Notes: generated by a model not told the origin, from the letters alone. Shown: positions 39,535-52,023, counted from the stretch's first letter. The stretch is DNA of 64,000 nt from Tanytarsus gracilentus (GCA_038502055.1 JAXRKN010000037.1:4402001-4466000), one strand, 5' to 3'. Numbers and translations are program-made.

Positions 39535-41905
39535 TTATTTTGGTTTAACAACTCGATTATTGACAGTTTTCTGTTTTAATGAATCCTTCCACTCGTTTTC
39601 AAGCCTAACAAAAATGCCACCCTGCTGATACGTCTGAATATCCTTTGCATGATCAGAAATTCCAGTTTTCTTCGATACCATTGACATAATCTTAAAATTT
39701 TAAACATTTCAGTTTGAGGTGTTGTTTAAAAATAAACTATAATACCTGTTTCATTGCTTTCTCTTCAAACTCACGCTGATTATCTTGGTTGCTTCTAGCC
39801 GAGAGATTGGCTGACCAACTTCGACAACCTGTACGAATGCGCCTTTTATGTGTTGACTTATATTGAGCACGTGTTGGAGCACATTCTGACTCTTCACCGC
39901 CATCACTACTACTGCTGCTTGTACTACTCGAAGTTTGACGGAACTGAAGAGTGTATTCACTAGACTCAGTCTCACTTGACGAATCGGGTTGAAATGTCTG
40001 AGGACGAAATTTTCGGTTAGGAAAACGCATGAAATCTTCGACATGGAGCTGCGGTAAAATTCCTTGTCGAGTGCGACTATTTAAAATGCACATTCCACTC
40101 CACCAAGGATCGCATGAAATGCCTGCTGGTGGTGTTCGCGGAGTAACTGGAGGCGATTCAAACATTGATGTATTATTTTCAGCAACTTGATTAACCAAAC
40201 ATAAAATAGATCGATCACGATCATTTTCTGCAACAACACAATGCTCACGATGCTGACAACCGTTATTTGGTGAAATTATACTCTCAAATCGATAGGCGAG
40301 CTGAAGACCACAGCACGGATATCTTCCCAATTTGCTGCCTTCATTTGCATTTCCCATATACTGTGGCGGCTCTGGATGATACATACACCAGTAGAGCTGC
40401 GTTGCAGGAAAGTGACATTCACAAATAGAGCAATAGAGAAAGTGACATGTGGCCCACAAACGCCAATAAACTTTTCTCCAACTTCTTAGTTCCTTATAAA
40501 GATTAGACACATAATTCGATAAACTCCAATTGACATCGCGTACATGTGTGCTCGTAATTTGTCCCCATCGATTAAGCTTCATATTCATGGGAATGCAATG
40601 CACGTAGCTAGAGACACTTTGAGTCACATATTTTCCGCATTTAACGCAACGAAAGAGACTTGCGAGTGTCGCATAATGGCCTCGAAGTGCTTGAGCTTCA
40701 ACCTCACATAGAGATTGAATAAGTTTACAGAATAATCTCGGTTGGATACGATCTTTTTTATCTTTAACCATTTCCAGCTCGAGATTTGTGAACATCGCTG
40801 CTAGTCGCGAAATTATGGTGTCGTTAAGGCATCCGAGGTTGGGCGAGACTTTTACAACATCAGACAAGTGAGCGTGGCAGTAGGAAAGACACTCGAGCAG
40901 AAGCGGTTCCATTTGAAGAAAACTTGCAGAAACAAGTATGGGTATGACATTGGAAGCATTTAATTTTGGCCAATGTTCTTCCGATGCGAGCATTTCTTTT
41001 TTCACCCACTTTATGAGCCAATCAAAAATATCTAAATCGCAATGCACAGAAATATCCATGTCCTCAAGTTTTTGTCCGTTCGTAATGTCGGCAAAATAAC
41101 CCATTTTTGAAACGAGCAATTTTTGAGGGCACGTAAAATCACGTGAAACACCTTTCACTTCATCGCAAACGTGAATCGTGAGTTCGGGCTCGTGAATTTT
41201 CGTTTGATCAATAACCAAAGGTGATTTTTTTCGGTTGAAGCTCTTTTGACTAAAAATCACGCCATTTCCGCCATGATCAAACGAACTTGCATTACTTCCA
41301 CCGCCAATTTTCTTATCCACTGACGATTTTTGATTCGTAATCATTTGCTTAGTTTTTACTAACGGATTTGAGCTGGGCGTAAAATTTGTTGAAACACATG
41401 TCGTTTGTGGCTGCAATGGAGTTGCTGGGGTTGGAGTAGTTGACGTTGGAACTGGTGGATTTAATTTATTTTGCAGTAGATTTTGCTGCTGACATATAAA
41501 TGGAAGGAATGAATCGAGAATGCCTTGACTAAGAACTTCATCTAACTTTTCAGTTAGACATGGATTTAGGTTGGGAAATAAAGTTTCGGAACTTTCCACT
41601 TTCGACTTTAGCGTCACACTTTTGCCACCCTTTCCAGAACGCTTTCTCTTTTTACCACTACCCTCTTCCTCTCTTGCTGACTCGACTGGTGATTTAATTG
41701 GAGTTGAGTGCTCAGCAATGTTCTTATACTTTTTCATCATGTTATTCACGAGCTCATTTTTCGACAGATTCTCAAAGCTAAAATTTGCATTCGAAGTCAC
41801 TTTAGAATTTTTCTCTAAATTTTCGTTCACATTGATGCTGAGCTTGAGAAATTGAAGAAATTCTTTCATTCCAATTACGCCTACATTTTCTTCTTGATTT
41901 GCCAT
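39535..41905 (-). CDS. SANBR: BTB protein of the SANBR/KIAA1841 family
   Basis: Exons 39746-41905 and 39535-39690; 771 residues. The start is the ATG at 41905 (MANQEENVGVIGMKEFL). Residues 1-235 are mostly disordered, with a Lys/Arg-rich stretch (GSGKKRKRSGKGGK) and a Pro/Thr-rich linker. A BTB/POZ domain runs about 240-345 (ELTIHVCDEVKGVSRDFTCP, SKMGYFADITNGQKLEDMDI). A conserved Cys/His-rich region follows, with FRCVKCGKYV, YCSICECHFPATQLYWCMYH and GRYPCCGLQLAYRFE. The last third is Ser-rich and basic. The human relative represses class-switch recombination; insects lack that process, so the ancestral role is unknown. I could not see the SANT domain that gives the human protein its name. 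Assignment rests on memory of the BTB and Cys-rich blocks. Confidence 0.8.
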
Positions 41906-42100
41906 CACTAGAATTTAAAATTCCACGAAATAAAATAGATTAAAATTTTAAAATCAATTCGAGTGTATGAAAATTTAACAAACTTGACGGTTGCTACGAT
42001 ACACTACAAGTATCAATATAGAGCTGTGAGCTTTAAATTTTTGTTTTAAAATTATTTATTTCCATTATGCGATGGTAAAAATAAAACTTAATAAATTCAT

Positions 42101-45100
42101 TTATTCATCAATACTCATGGAATCGTCTTCCTGCTCATCGTTCTCGAATACATAGGGATCCTCGATGTGCTTTCCATTGTGAACGACTGTGATTGTCATG
42201 AGATCATCGTATGGCAAGTCTGGCAGTAGCTTAGGAGTGATGAAAAAGTATTGTGACTGTCCTTCTTTGCATGTGATGTCGACGAGCATTTGAAAGATTT
42301 TTCGCTCATTATTCGGATCCATTCCCTGATTAATTTCATCGACACATCGAAAGGGAACCATTGTGAGATGCTGTAGACTGAGAGTGTAAACGGCAATTGC
42401 AACAGCGCGTTCACCACCCGACTGAACATGTCGATTGAGTACTTGCAGTTTTTCATTATCGCGATATTGAACACGAATGGCAATTCCATAGTCAGCATAA
42501 TCTCGCTCTTCTTTTTGAATTAATTCCACCTCGCCAACAAAGCCCATTTTAGAGAAGAAGTTTGAGAAATTATCATTGATGGAGCTAACGACGCGCAATA
42601 TCTCGACATACCAAACTTCATGCAACGTTTTAAGTTCATCTTCTAAAGCCAATGCACGTTCCTGTTCATTTTGTAAGCTTTCACGCAACTCTTCAATTGT
42701 CACTTTACGACGCTCATATTCTTCAACTATTGCGGGATCAACGCCGCGAATGCACTCAATTCTGCCCTGCATTTCTTCAATTTTCTCAATTAGCTCCTCA
42801 ACTGTGGCTGGAAGCTCTTCAAACTGTTTTTTATAGGCAAAATTTTTAGCTGCTTGGTCAACATTGCCAGTCAATTCCAATGCTTCACGACGCTTCGCAA
42901 TCATTCGATTTTGACAGGCAGAAGAGTTTCGTTTGGCGCTGTCCAATGTGAAATCAATGTCTCGAATACTTCGTTTCAACTCTTCGATTTTCTGATCTAC
43001 ATTTCCAGTGTTGTCGTCGAAAACTTTAAGCTTCTTCTTGGCCAGTTCACGGAGAATAGTGCAATCTTTGTGCTTAGTCAACTGCTTTGTTATGTCATTC
43101 ACCGACTTCAGTAACTTCTCAATTAGCTTATCATTATTGTCCTTAATCTTTCGACGCTCTAGATTAACATCAATCTTTTGACCCATCAAATCTTGAAGTT
43201 CCTTCTCCTTTCGATTAAGACTCTGACCCATCTGATTTACTAAACGCATTTTGCTCATTATTTCAGTCTTGTCGCTGCGTACTTTATCTCGATCATTTTC
43301 GAAATTCCTAATTTGATTCTCAAATTCTACACGCTGAGCTCTTAAATTTTCTGCATTTTGTTGAAATCGGGTTTGTCTAGTAAAAGAAGAGCAATCAATC
43401 AAAAAATAACTCGATGCATTAACAAATAATTTACCTCTGATTTTCTCGATCCAATTCATCCTGATCGATTCCAATGTCGAGTATATTTCGTTGCATAATA
43501 TCATTTGACTGGACACTCTTACTTCCGGTATAGCGAGACACTGTGACCGCAAAACGAGTGTTGGTCGAAAAAAAGACTCTGATGTCGTTTGGCAATTGAG
43601 ATGCATATTTTTCCAATCGGTCATCTCCAACAATAATGTTATGGAGACCGTAGAGCTTGCAAAGATAGTTAAGGACGGGAGGAGGTCCTTCGATCATTTC
43701 AATTAGGTAACCCAAAACACCATATTGTTGTGGAAATTCGCTAACTTCACGTGGCGATTCAAAGTGCAATTCATCTGCAGGCTCAGTATAACCAACATTA
43801 ACTTTGAGTTTCATGTCATTTCGAAGAATCTTAATCAATTTTGACATGTCTTCTTTGTCAGTACATAGAAATGCCTCAAATTCACGATTTCCAACGCAGT
43901 TCTCAATATATTTCGCATACTTCTTGTCAGTTACGGTAATTTCAGTGAGAATTGGATTATAAATGTGGCCATTGAATTGATCACGATTGTTCTTAAGCCA
44001 CTCGGAAGCCTTGTAAGCGTCATCGAACTGATTTCGAAGAGTTTGGAAGCGTCGGCGAAAAGAATCGGTCATGAATTCAATTTTACGCTTCGAGGCATTC
44101 ATTGCTGGAATTACTTTTTCCTCCAAGTGATTGGTAAGCGTTTGACGCTGTTTGTATACGTCGTCAATTTGATTTTTAATCTGTGCCAGCTTTTGATCAA
44201 ACTCTTTCAAAGAGGCATTTAAATTACCATCTTCTTGGAGCTCTTGCTGTGCCTTTTCGTACTCAATACGATCGAGTCTAATTTTTAGCTTCAAATCTTC
44301 TACCTCCTTATCGTGATTACGACTTGATTGTATTAAGCTTGTAATATCCTGTTTTGTCTGACGAATTTCACTGTTGATTATTTCAGTGTCACGTAACATT
44401 CTATCAATGTCTGAAGAGATTTTACTCTGGGAATTTGTAGACGTTATAATGTCATTCTTCAGCTTTGTCTTTTCTCCCGCAATTTCCTGCTGCTTTCGCT
44501 CGAGCGGCTTAACTTCATTTCTCTTGACTGTCAGCAGCTCTTGCAACTTCTTCATATCCGCCTCAATTTCATCGAATTTCTTTTTAAGAACATCATACTC
44601 AAGCCATACTTTCTTCTTTTGAAAAAGATTTCGCTGCTCAATGAGTTTCTCCTTAGTACGGTTGTTTTCAATCATTTGGTGCAGTTGCTCGTTGCGATTC
44701 TCATTGTCAGTCAACTGTACTTGGATCTCAGCATTATGCTTAGCCGCTGATTTTTGTAGCTCGCGTTTTTTCTTTAGACTTGCAAAGGCATCATTCGTTT
44801 TAACGTCGCAGACACTAAGTTGTGTGTTATGCAGCAGCTCCTGTGGATTTAGTTTTGTAAAATCCTGCACACGATCTTGCGGAAGAAACATACAGAGATT
44901 GTCAACTTGTATGTTAAAAGTATGAATGCGTTCGACGAACGTTTTATGAGAAACTTTTGCGCCATCAATGACATACGACTCTTTGCCTGCCTTATCGAAA
45001 GATCTATGAAAAACGACAACGTCTTCCTCGTCATTTTTCTGAAGTTCAATTTCAATTTGTGCCTTTTTCTTGCCATTCTTAATGAAGTCAGTTATCTACA

Positions 45101-45456
45101 ATGAGAAATAAATATAAAATAATCAAAAAAGATCCCGTTAGACTTACATCCTTGCTACGCGACAGTAGAGCTGGCTTTCCACCACATCCCAAAATTATTC
45201 CAGCCACGATTGTCGACTTTCCCGTGCCGTTCGGACCTATAATTATGTTTAGATTCTTGCCAGGTATATATCGAAGCTCATCATAAGTTCTACGAAAGTT
45301 AAAGAATTTCACAATCAAAACAAATTGCAAGTAAAATTTGGCGGGACAATAAAATTGTTTATTTTTTGCGAGGAATAAGCATGAATTTAATAAAACTTTA
45401 ACTTACAGAAAGTCACGGAGCGCTAGCGACTTGATTTTACCAATTTCGTAATTCAT
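42101..45456 (-). CDS. SMC5: SMC5, structural maintenance of chromosomes 5
   Basis: Exons 45407-45456, 45148-45289, 43435-45095, 42101-43376; 1042 residues with consistent phase. SMC5 pairs with SMC6 and the NSE subunits in an ATP-driven DNA-binding complex for recombination repair and replication-fork stability in the nucleus. Walker A is GPNGTGKST at residues 35-43, after the family mark FLTYDE. Two long coiled coils flank the hinge, which lies around LTEITVTDKKYAKYIENCVG. The C-terminal head has the signature QSGGERAVA and Walker B FRCVDEINQGMD, followed by SQYFFITPKLLPDLPY, which is typical of SMC5. The tail is acidic. The 5' end lies about 0.1 kb from the presumed RpS17 transcription start on the other strand. 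Confidence 0.95.
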
Positions 45457-45610
45457 TATTTCGTTAATTCACACATTAATTTCAAAATTTATTTTTATTT
45501 CATTACTTGTGTTGCTTTTGTGCTAAAAATATTTTGTACTAAAATTGAAGCAACTTTTCGCTTCACCAAAGTTTTCTTCTTCCTTTTCTATTCGTGCTAA
45601 AGACAGCAAG
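45457..45610. promoter_or_regulatory. Shared SMC5/RpS17 promoter and RpS17 5' UTR exon
   Basis: A pyrimidine-rich stretch near 45573-45590 (CTTCTTCCTTTTC) looks like a 5' terminal oligopyrimidine start, typical of ribosomal protein mRNAs. The candidate 5' UTR exon ends at 45610 before GTTTGT, and an acceptor TTTTAG at 45931-45935 rejoins 10 nt before the RpS17 ATG. SMC5 starts at 45456 on the other strand. Confidence 0.55.
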
Positions 45611-45945
45611 GTTTGTAAAAAATTTAAAAAATTAATTTTTTCAACTATTTAGTGGTTTTTAAATCAAATTTTGTTAGTTAAAGTAAATACAAGATGATGT
45701 TATCAGAGGATAATATCGAATTTACGACAAAAGTATAGATTTATATGAAAATACAGACTTAATTATTCTCGCACATAAATTTAATAATTAATAATTAAAT
45801 TATGTTTGTAAAGTAATTAATAACTCTTTAATCATTAACATTTTAACATAAAACTATTAAAATAACGTCAAAAGATGATTATAAATTAAAAATATTTTTT
45901 TGAGGTTATGCTAATAAATTTTTCTATCGTTTTAGTTCTTAAATC

Positions 45946-46505
45946 ATGGGTCGTGTCAGAACCAAGACAGTTAAGAAGGCTTCAAAGGTCATCATCGAGA
46001 AATATTACACTCGATTGACCTTGGATTTCCACACTAATAAGCGCATTGTTGAAGAAGTCGCTATTATTCCAACAAAGCCTCTGCGTAACAAGATTGCGGG
46101 TACGGTTAAGAGAGACATCCACTGAGTCACATCTCACCGCCATAGTCATGTGTTTACTCAAATGCATGTCTATGGAAGTGATGATGATAAACTCTTTGAC
46201 TAGATGTGCATCTCAATGACCCGATGAAAGTATATTAATTATACATTTGTTTCGTATTCGTAGGCTTTGTCACGCATTTGATGAAACGTCTTCGTCACTC
46301 ACAAGTTCGTGGTATCTCAATTAAGTTGCAAGAAGAGGAGCGTGAACGTCGTGATAACTACGTTCCTGATGTTTCAGCCTTGGAGCAAGACATCATTGAA
46401 GTCGACCCCGAGACCAAGGAGATGTTGAAGATGCTTGAATTCCACAACATTACTGGACTCCAATTGACTCAGCCATCTCAACAGCAATTCACTCGTCGCA
46501 ACTAA
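45946..46505 (+). CDS. RpS17: 40S ribosomal protein S17
   Basis: Exons 45946-46099 and 46264-46505; 131 residues, the normal eukaryotic eS17 length. The sequence starts MGRVRTKTVKKASKVIIEKY and contains NKIAGFVTHLMKRLRHSQV across the splice, then NYVPDVSALEQDIIEVDPET. It is a structural protein of the small ribosomal subunit. AATAAA at 46540-46545 is the polyadenylation signal. The 164-nt coding intron holds a strong hairpin (see separate entry). A further intron probably splits the 5' UTR (45611-45935). Confidence 0.97.
46140..46175 (+). ncRNA. Candidate structured RNA hairpin in RpS17 intron
   Basis: CCATAGTCATG (46140-46150) pairs with CATGTCTATGG (46165-46175), with one T-T mismatch and a 14-nt loop. 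Flanking CACATCTCAC and GTGATGATG can lengthen the stem to about 20 pairs. Ribosomal protein introns often host snoRNAs, and a hairpin is half of an H/ACA snoRNA; no convincing C/D boxes or H/ACA boxes were found, so this is only a candidate. Confidence 0.35.
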
Positions 46506-46954
46506 ACGATTGTGTATCCCTCAATACACTCGATGCTGAAATAAAGAATTGTTTATGTGCAAAATTAAATCAATGCACACACTCTAAAACTTGCGCATTT
46601 TTAAATTTTTTTTACAGAGTAGTAAAATTATAATCATTTCATTCTCAAGTGGCTATCTTATCACTACTACAATTAATATCAAATGCTGTTCATAAGATGA
46701 TCGTCGTTGTCAACAATTTCTGTATAAAGAGAGAGAGCTGATAATAAATCGTTTCAGTTTGCAGTCCTGTTCAGAAACGGAGTGTCATTACATTTTCTCT
46801 CCTTTAAATCTATTTTTTTCGAAGCCGGTTTATTTCAGATTTCAGTGCGTAGACAAAAAAGAGAGAGGGCGAATCCATAGTTTTAAAATTGATTTATTTT
46901 GTTCATTTACAAGAGAAATTTAGTGAAGTGCAGTTATAAGTCTTATAAAGAGCA
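46506..46954. other. Spacer, RpS17 3' UTR and CRYL1 promoter
   Basis: About 450 bp. An initiator-like TTTCAGTTTGCAGT lies at about 46752-46765, upstream of a purine-rich presumed 5' UTR for the next gene. Confidence 0.45.
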
Positions 46955-48465
46955 ATGGCAACATACAAGGATAGTAAAATTGCAATCATTGGAAGGTAAT
47001 TAAACGCTCTAATCGTAAAAAAAATATATTACTTCACGCATCATAAATTTTTGAGTGATTGGCTGATAATGTAAAGTTATGATTAGCAAGTAGATTAAAG
47101 CAATTAGTGAAATATATTTTAATTCCATTTCCTAATTATGTGTTTGATATTGAGATAATAGAAAAATCTACTCCCATCCTAAATTAAATTAAATTTAAAT
47201 TACATAAGCTCATAATCTTTTCAGTGATAATGTGTCAAAAAGTTAATAAAAATTATTATTTTAAGAGAAAGTTTCAAGTGGAAAGAGAGAAATTTTAATG
47301 AGAGTGCGAGAGAAAAATGAGAGTAACAAAACATAATATTTATATCATGATGCATAACATATATTTTTTTGGTAAATCACATATAGCGGCTTGATAGGTC
47401 AATCATGGGCTATGATTTTCGCATCTGTTGGCTATAAAGTTTGCATTTATGATATCGTTCAATCGCAAATTGAAAATGCTTTGAAGCAGGCTAAAATGCA
47501 GCTCAAGAGTCTCGAGGAGAAAGGACTTTTGCGCGGGAAATTAACAGCAGATGAACAATTTAGTTGCATAACTGGATGCACCGATTTGAAGGAAGCTCTT
47601 AGTGGTGCATTTTTCCTTCAAGAATGTGTGCCCGAGCAAATTGATCTTAAAAAACAATTATACAAGCAGCTCGATGAGGTTGTCGATGATAATATTATTA
47701 TTTCATCGTCAACATCTACTTTCATGCCATCACTTTTTTCGGGAGACATGAAGCATCGCGATCAAGTGCTGGTCTCACATCCAGTAAGCAAAATCATTTT
47801 TATATACTTTATGACAACGAAAAACTATTGAATGCCATTTAGGTTAATCCACCATATTATGTGCCACTTGTTGAGGTTGTTCCATCCAAGTATACGCGTG
47901 CTGAAATACCGATAAAAACGAGAGCTTTGTAAACTTTTTTCCTCAAGTATTATTGCCTCATAAATATTAATATAATTTCTTAATTAGAATGACGGAGGTA
48001 GGACAGAAACCAGTTGTCTTGTCGCGCGAAATTGAAGGCTTCGCTTTGAATAGAATCCAATATGCAATTCTTAATGAATGCTGGCGTCTTATTGCTGATG
48101 GAATTTTAAGTGTCGAAGACATTGACTCGGTCATGTCAGATGGTTTAGGAATGCGTTATGCTTTTTTGGGACCAATGGAAACAGCACATCTTAATGCTGA
48201 AGGTAGTGAAAACATATCAAGTAACTTAATAAAATTAACATATTTTTTCTAAGGTTTCCTCTCATACTGCGAGCGTTATTCGAAAACAATTTATGCTGTC
48301 AGTGAAACTATGGGTGCTTTACCAAAAATGGAAGGAGAAGTTATGCATAAAGTCGCTAAAGAGTTGGAGGAAATGTGTCCTTTAGAAGACTTAGAAAAAC
48401 GTCGCAAATGGCGCGATAGTTGTCTCACTAAACTCAGTCAAATGAAGAAAAACTTGGAAGATTGA
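46955..48465 (+). CDS. CRYL1: L-gulonate 3-dehydrogenase / lambda-crystallin-like
   Basis: Exons 46955-46995, 47387-47783, 47843-47928, 47988-48202, 48254-48465; 316 residues against 319 in human CRYL1. The N-terminal Rossmann fold has IAIIGSGLIGQSWA, formed across the first intron, for NAD binding. Conserved blocks are FLQECVPEQIDLKKQLYKQL, SSSTSTFMPS, LVSHPVNPPYYVPLVEVVPS and EIEGFALNRIQYAILNE; the His-Pro-Val and Asn-Pro-Pro residues belong to the hydroxyacyl-CoA dehydrogenase-type active site. The family oxidises L-gulonate to 3-dehydro-L-gulonate in the cytosolic glucuronate-xylulose pathway; other 3-hydroxy acids remain possible substrates. Confidence 0.92.
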
Positions 48466-49098
48466 TTTTTTTATAAAATAAAAATAAATGCGGGCAAATA
48501 AAGAACAAAACATTTTTTTTTCAAAACTCAAATTAATTTTTTTAAATATCGCAGTCAAAAAAAATTATTGCATGGCCGTAAACTCCAATATGTAATTACC
48601 CTATTCACATAAATTATGCTTGTTTTACAGTCTATATTCTTTCATTAAAACTCTCATAGATGTATGCAAAACATTATAATCATTTCAAGCACTGTAAACA
48701 TGTACAAAGGTTTAATTTGATAAATTTTTACCAGATGAAAACTAACTTTTTACATGGCCTCGATTATAAAATGAAGATGAATATTAATGTTTCTAAAAGT
48801 TTCCTAAAAAAGTAAAATTTATTTTAATTTAAGGAAATTTAAGTTTTAACTTTTGAAGGAATTTCTATTAAATCTATTCGCAACTAAAACGTGATCGGAA
48901 TTATGTATAACGAGGGTTCCATTCAACTTCAAGTATGTACTCTGTATTAACATGTTCTATTTAACAGCACACCTCGATTTTTATTTTCTTTTGTTCTTTG
49001 TAATGTATTGGTGATTTATTATTTTAAGAGTTTTAATTAGTTAACATTTAAAAGCATAAAATTAAAACAAAAATTTAAAATAATAATTTTTTTTTATC
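48466..49098. other. Intergenic spacer left of the MITE
   Basis: AT-rich DNA after CRYL1 with the CRYL1 3' UTR at its start. No coding signal seen. Confidence 0.5.
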
Positions 49099-49303
49099 CA
49101 GGGCTGAGAACATCAATATATTGCGGGCCTTGGCGGGCCTTCACGGGCCTTAAAAACAGAAAAAATATTTGTTTTTTAAAAAAAATATACTAGTAAATTT
49201 TTTTTGATGTGCCTTTCATCCTCTAAACTTTAATTTTCTTAGAGTTTTGACGGGCCTTTACGGGCCTTTGCGGGCCCAGCTACCTCTATGTTCTCAGCCA
49301 TTG
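49099..49303. mobile_element. hAT-type MITE with 8-9 bp target duplication
   Basis: The left end CAGGGCTGAGAACAT (49099-49113) and the right end, which on the minus strand reads CAATGGCTGAGAACAT (49288-49303), form terminal inverted repeats. They are flanked by TTTTTATC at 49091-49098 and again at 49305-49312, a target-site duplication of hAT length (8 bp, or 9 if the extra T is counted). The element is 205 bp with no ORF. Inside, GGGCC motifs sit at 10-bp spacing near each end (49125, 49135, 49145 and 49252, 49262, 49272), all in the same orientation. Its GC-rich ends stand out from the local AT-rich DNA. Confidence 0.85.
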
Positions 49304-50352
49304 TTTTTTATCAACAAAAGTTTATTTACTGATGTATTACTGATTGGCTATGATTGAATCAATAACAACACTTTAGCGGCATTATCTTTTACACATTTTC
49401 TCTCTTGTTATAAATGGTTTCATTACATTATCCGTTTATGTGAGAGTTGAGAACTTTTTCTCTCATCACAAACACACGGAAAAGTCTATATATTGCATTC
49501 AAGATATTTTTGATATTCTATTTCAGAGTTTGATCAAAATACATTGAATTTTCACATTTTAAAAATTGAAGAACAAAATATATATATTTTTGGATTTTGT
49601 GGAAAGCTTTTTATAATTTTTATTTTTTAAGTTGCTGTCAATTTTAAGGTTAGTCAAAGAATAAATTTACAGCTATCAAAAAAACTTTAAATATTTTGAG
49701 TTTAAATCATTTAAAAATGTGAATTAGTTTCATGCAAATAGTTTAGAGGGAGTTAAAAAATACACTAAAATAATGTTGTGGCATTGCGGCATTTAAAAGG
49801 GTCAGTTAAGAAGCGAGAAATGTAAACATGATGTATAATGGAAAACCTTTGTATCGTCTAAAAAATGAAAAGAGAATTTTTATCACAAGAGATGTATAGC
49901 CAAGTTCATAGATGTGAGGAAAAAAATAAATTATTTCGTTGTTATATTATTTTTTAAACAAAGTTGTTCAAATATCAAGTTTCTTGTGACTATTTCAGAG
50001 TCATGAACAAACAATAAAAATTCATATATGAACACGATAAGTTTCAAACATATATATTGTGTATTATTTCCTCTCTCCCCTTAACTTCAATTGTATTATG
50101 CTGTTTCTCTCGTGACGTTCATGTGTTAGTAAACGGTTTTCTATAGCGACTATAGTCACTTCTCTCTCGTTCTTACTCATCATTTTAGTTTTCGCCTCCA
50201 AACAGAACATACTTATTATTTTGTATTGCATCGCGTCGATATTTTTGAGCTTTCTTTTTTTTGCTCTGTTTTTCTCATTATATTTTTTTTCTTCTCGTAC
50301 AATTACATTTGCCATATTTAAAGATTCTTAAGCGTGTGTACGCAAATAAAAT
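49304..50352. other. Intergenic spacer right of the MITE
   Basis: AT-rich DNA with the presumed promoter of the MADF-BESS gene at its right end. The minus-strand frame at 50064-50315 is low-complexity Lys/Arg/Asn and is not a gene. Confidence 0.5.
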
Positions 50353-52023
50353 ATGTCGAAATACAATTGGACGCGGCAAGAGACCAAGGACTTGATCACT
50401 CTCTATGAGATCAATGAGTGTTTATGGAATAAAAATCTCCGTGAATATAAGGATCGCGATGAAAGAGTATCAAGTATTCAGTCAATAGCTGATGAGATGA
50501 AGATCTCTATCGAAGAGATAAATAAAAAAATTCACAATTTAAGAAATCAATATCGATTCGAGCTAAATAAAATGAAGAAAAATATTCCCGGAAAGCCAAA
50601 GTAAGAGACATAAATTTTTTGCTTTAAAAACAATTTTTACATAAACTTTTTTTTATAAACAGATATATCACCAAATGGCCGTATTTTAAGAACTTGAGGT
50701 AAAGTATTTCAAAACAACAAAAGAACATTATGTAAAATGCAATGTGTAAAATATTTAATGTACGTCCACGTATATATATAGTTTTTTGGAAAACATTGTA
50801 TCAGTACGAGGCAGCAGTAATCCACAAGGTGGAAGCGATTACAATGAAGCCAATGATTTTACTATGGTGAGCACACATATATTTTAGAAAAGTACATAGA
50901 ATTAAGGTCTAAAAGAAAACAGAAAAATGCTAACACGTTGAAAGTTTGATAAAAAAAAAGTAAAAATGTTGTTCCAAGGTTCATTGATAATTATTAATTT
51001 TTAGAAGTAAAAAATGCTTTTAGAGTTTTGACAACAACTTAATATTTATAATGATTTGAATCTTCTTAGTTATATACAAAATCAGCTAATATGAGCAATT
51101 TAATGTAAAACTATACTCTCAACAGTAGATTATTTTTCCCTTCTCTATTTACTCCCTTCATTCTTCATTCCGTTTCTCTCCATATAAATATATATCGCGC
51201 ATTCAAATACGAACACAAAAGTTAAATGAAAGAAAAATATTCTGCTGTTATTATCGTTCTCGTGTTACGATATCTTTTTGTGTTGTTTTGTTCGTTTTGC
51301 GAGTGAAACGAGAGAGAGAAATGGAAAAGTAAAAAAAAAATATGTATGACGATATATAATGTTGTGAATGAGAGATAGAGATAAAAATATCGTTCACAGA
51401 ATATTTGCACACGTGTATGATTGCGATCATATAAATGTTTAATGCTCACTTGCATTTAATTTTAATATAAAATTGTTCATGATTCTTTTCAGGAGGAGAC
51501 AGAAAATTCAAATGATCATCAAAAAAATTCGATAGGAGCAAATGAGACCACAATTGTCACGACCACGAATAATTCACAGCCCCAGCAGATTTTCCATGTC
51601 TCGGTAGAGTATGAAGAAGAAGCAAAACCAAAAAAGAATGACACCTTGCAAAATGGACGTAAGCGACGTCTAATGACAAAAGATGATGGCGAACACCAGC
51701 AGGTGTTGAATCAATATGTAAATCAAACACCATCATCGTCAACATTAATTAAAAAGCAAACACCGACGATTATAATTGATGAAAAGTCTCAGGATCAAGT
51801 TAAAGACGTTGAAGAGATTTCAGTTAAAAATTGTCGAGTAATTGGAGGAGGAAGCAGTTCGAATGAAAATAAACTTGATAAGTTTGAAATATTCGGTCTC
51901 TTTGTTGCAAATGAAATGAGAAGTTTATCAAGTGCCGCATTACAAAAGAAAATGAAGAGGAAAATTCTTGAGTGCATTTTAGAAATCTCGGATGATCAAG
52001 AAGCGCATGAAGAAAATTCGTAG
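50353..52023 (+). CDS. MADF-BESS domain transcription factor
   Basis: Exons 50353-50600, 50663-50698, 50782-50866, 51493-52023; 299 residues. The N-terminal 95 residues are a MADF (Myb/SANT-like) DNA-binding domain: WTRQETKDLITLYEINECLW, then the IHNLRNQYRFELNKMKK helix, then KWPYFKNLSFLENIV built across two small exons. The C-terminal 45 residues (FEIFGLFVANEMRSLSSAAL followed by QKKMKRKILECILEI) are a BESS motif used for protein-protein contacts. The middle is polar and disordered, with a basic GRKRRL patch suggesting nuclear import. Such factors are expanded in insects and act as repressors or co-activators; the specific orthologue was not identified. The last intron is 626 bp. Confidence 0.85.

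Noticed and set aside
46100..46263. C/D-box snoRNA in the RpS17 intron
   Set aside because: GTGATGATGA resembles a C box, but no CTGA D box follows at the right place.
50064..50315. 83-codon minus-strand frame upstream of the MADF-BESS gene
   Set aside because: It is a Lys/Arg/Asn-rich low-complexity translation of AT-rich promoter DNA.
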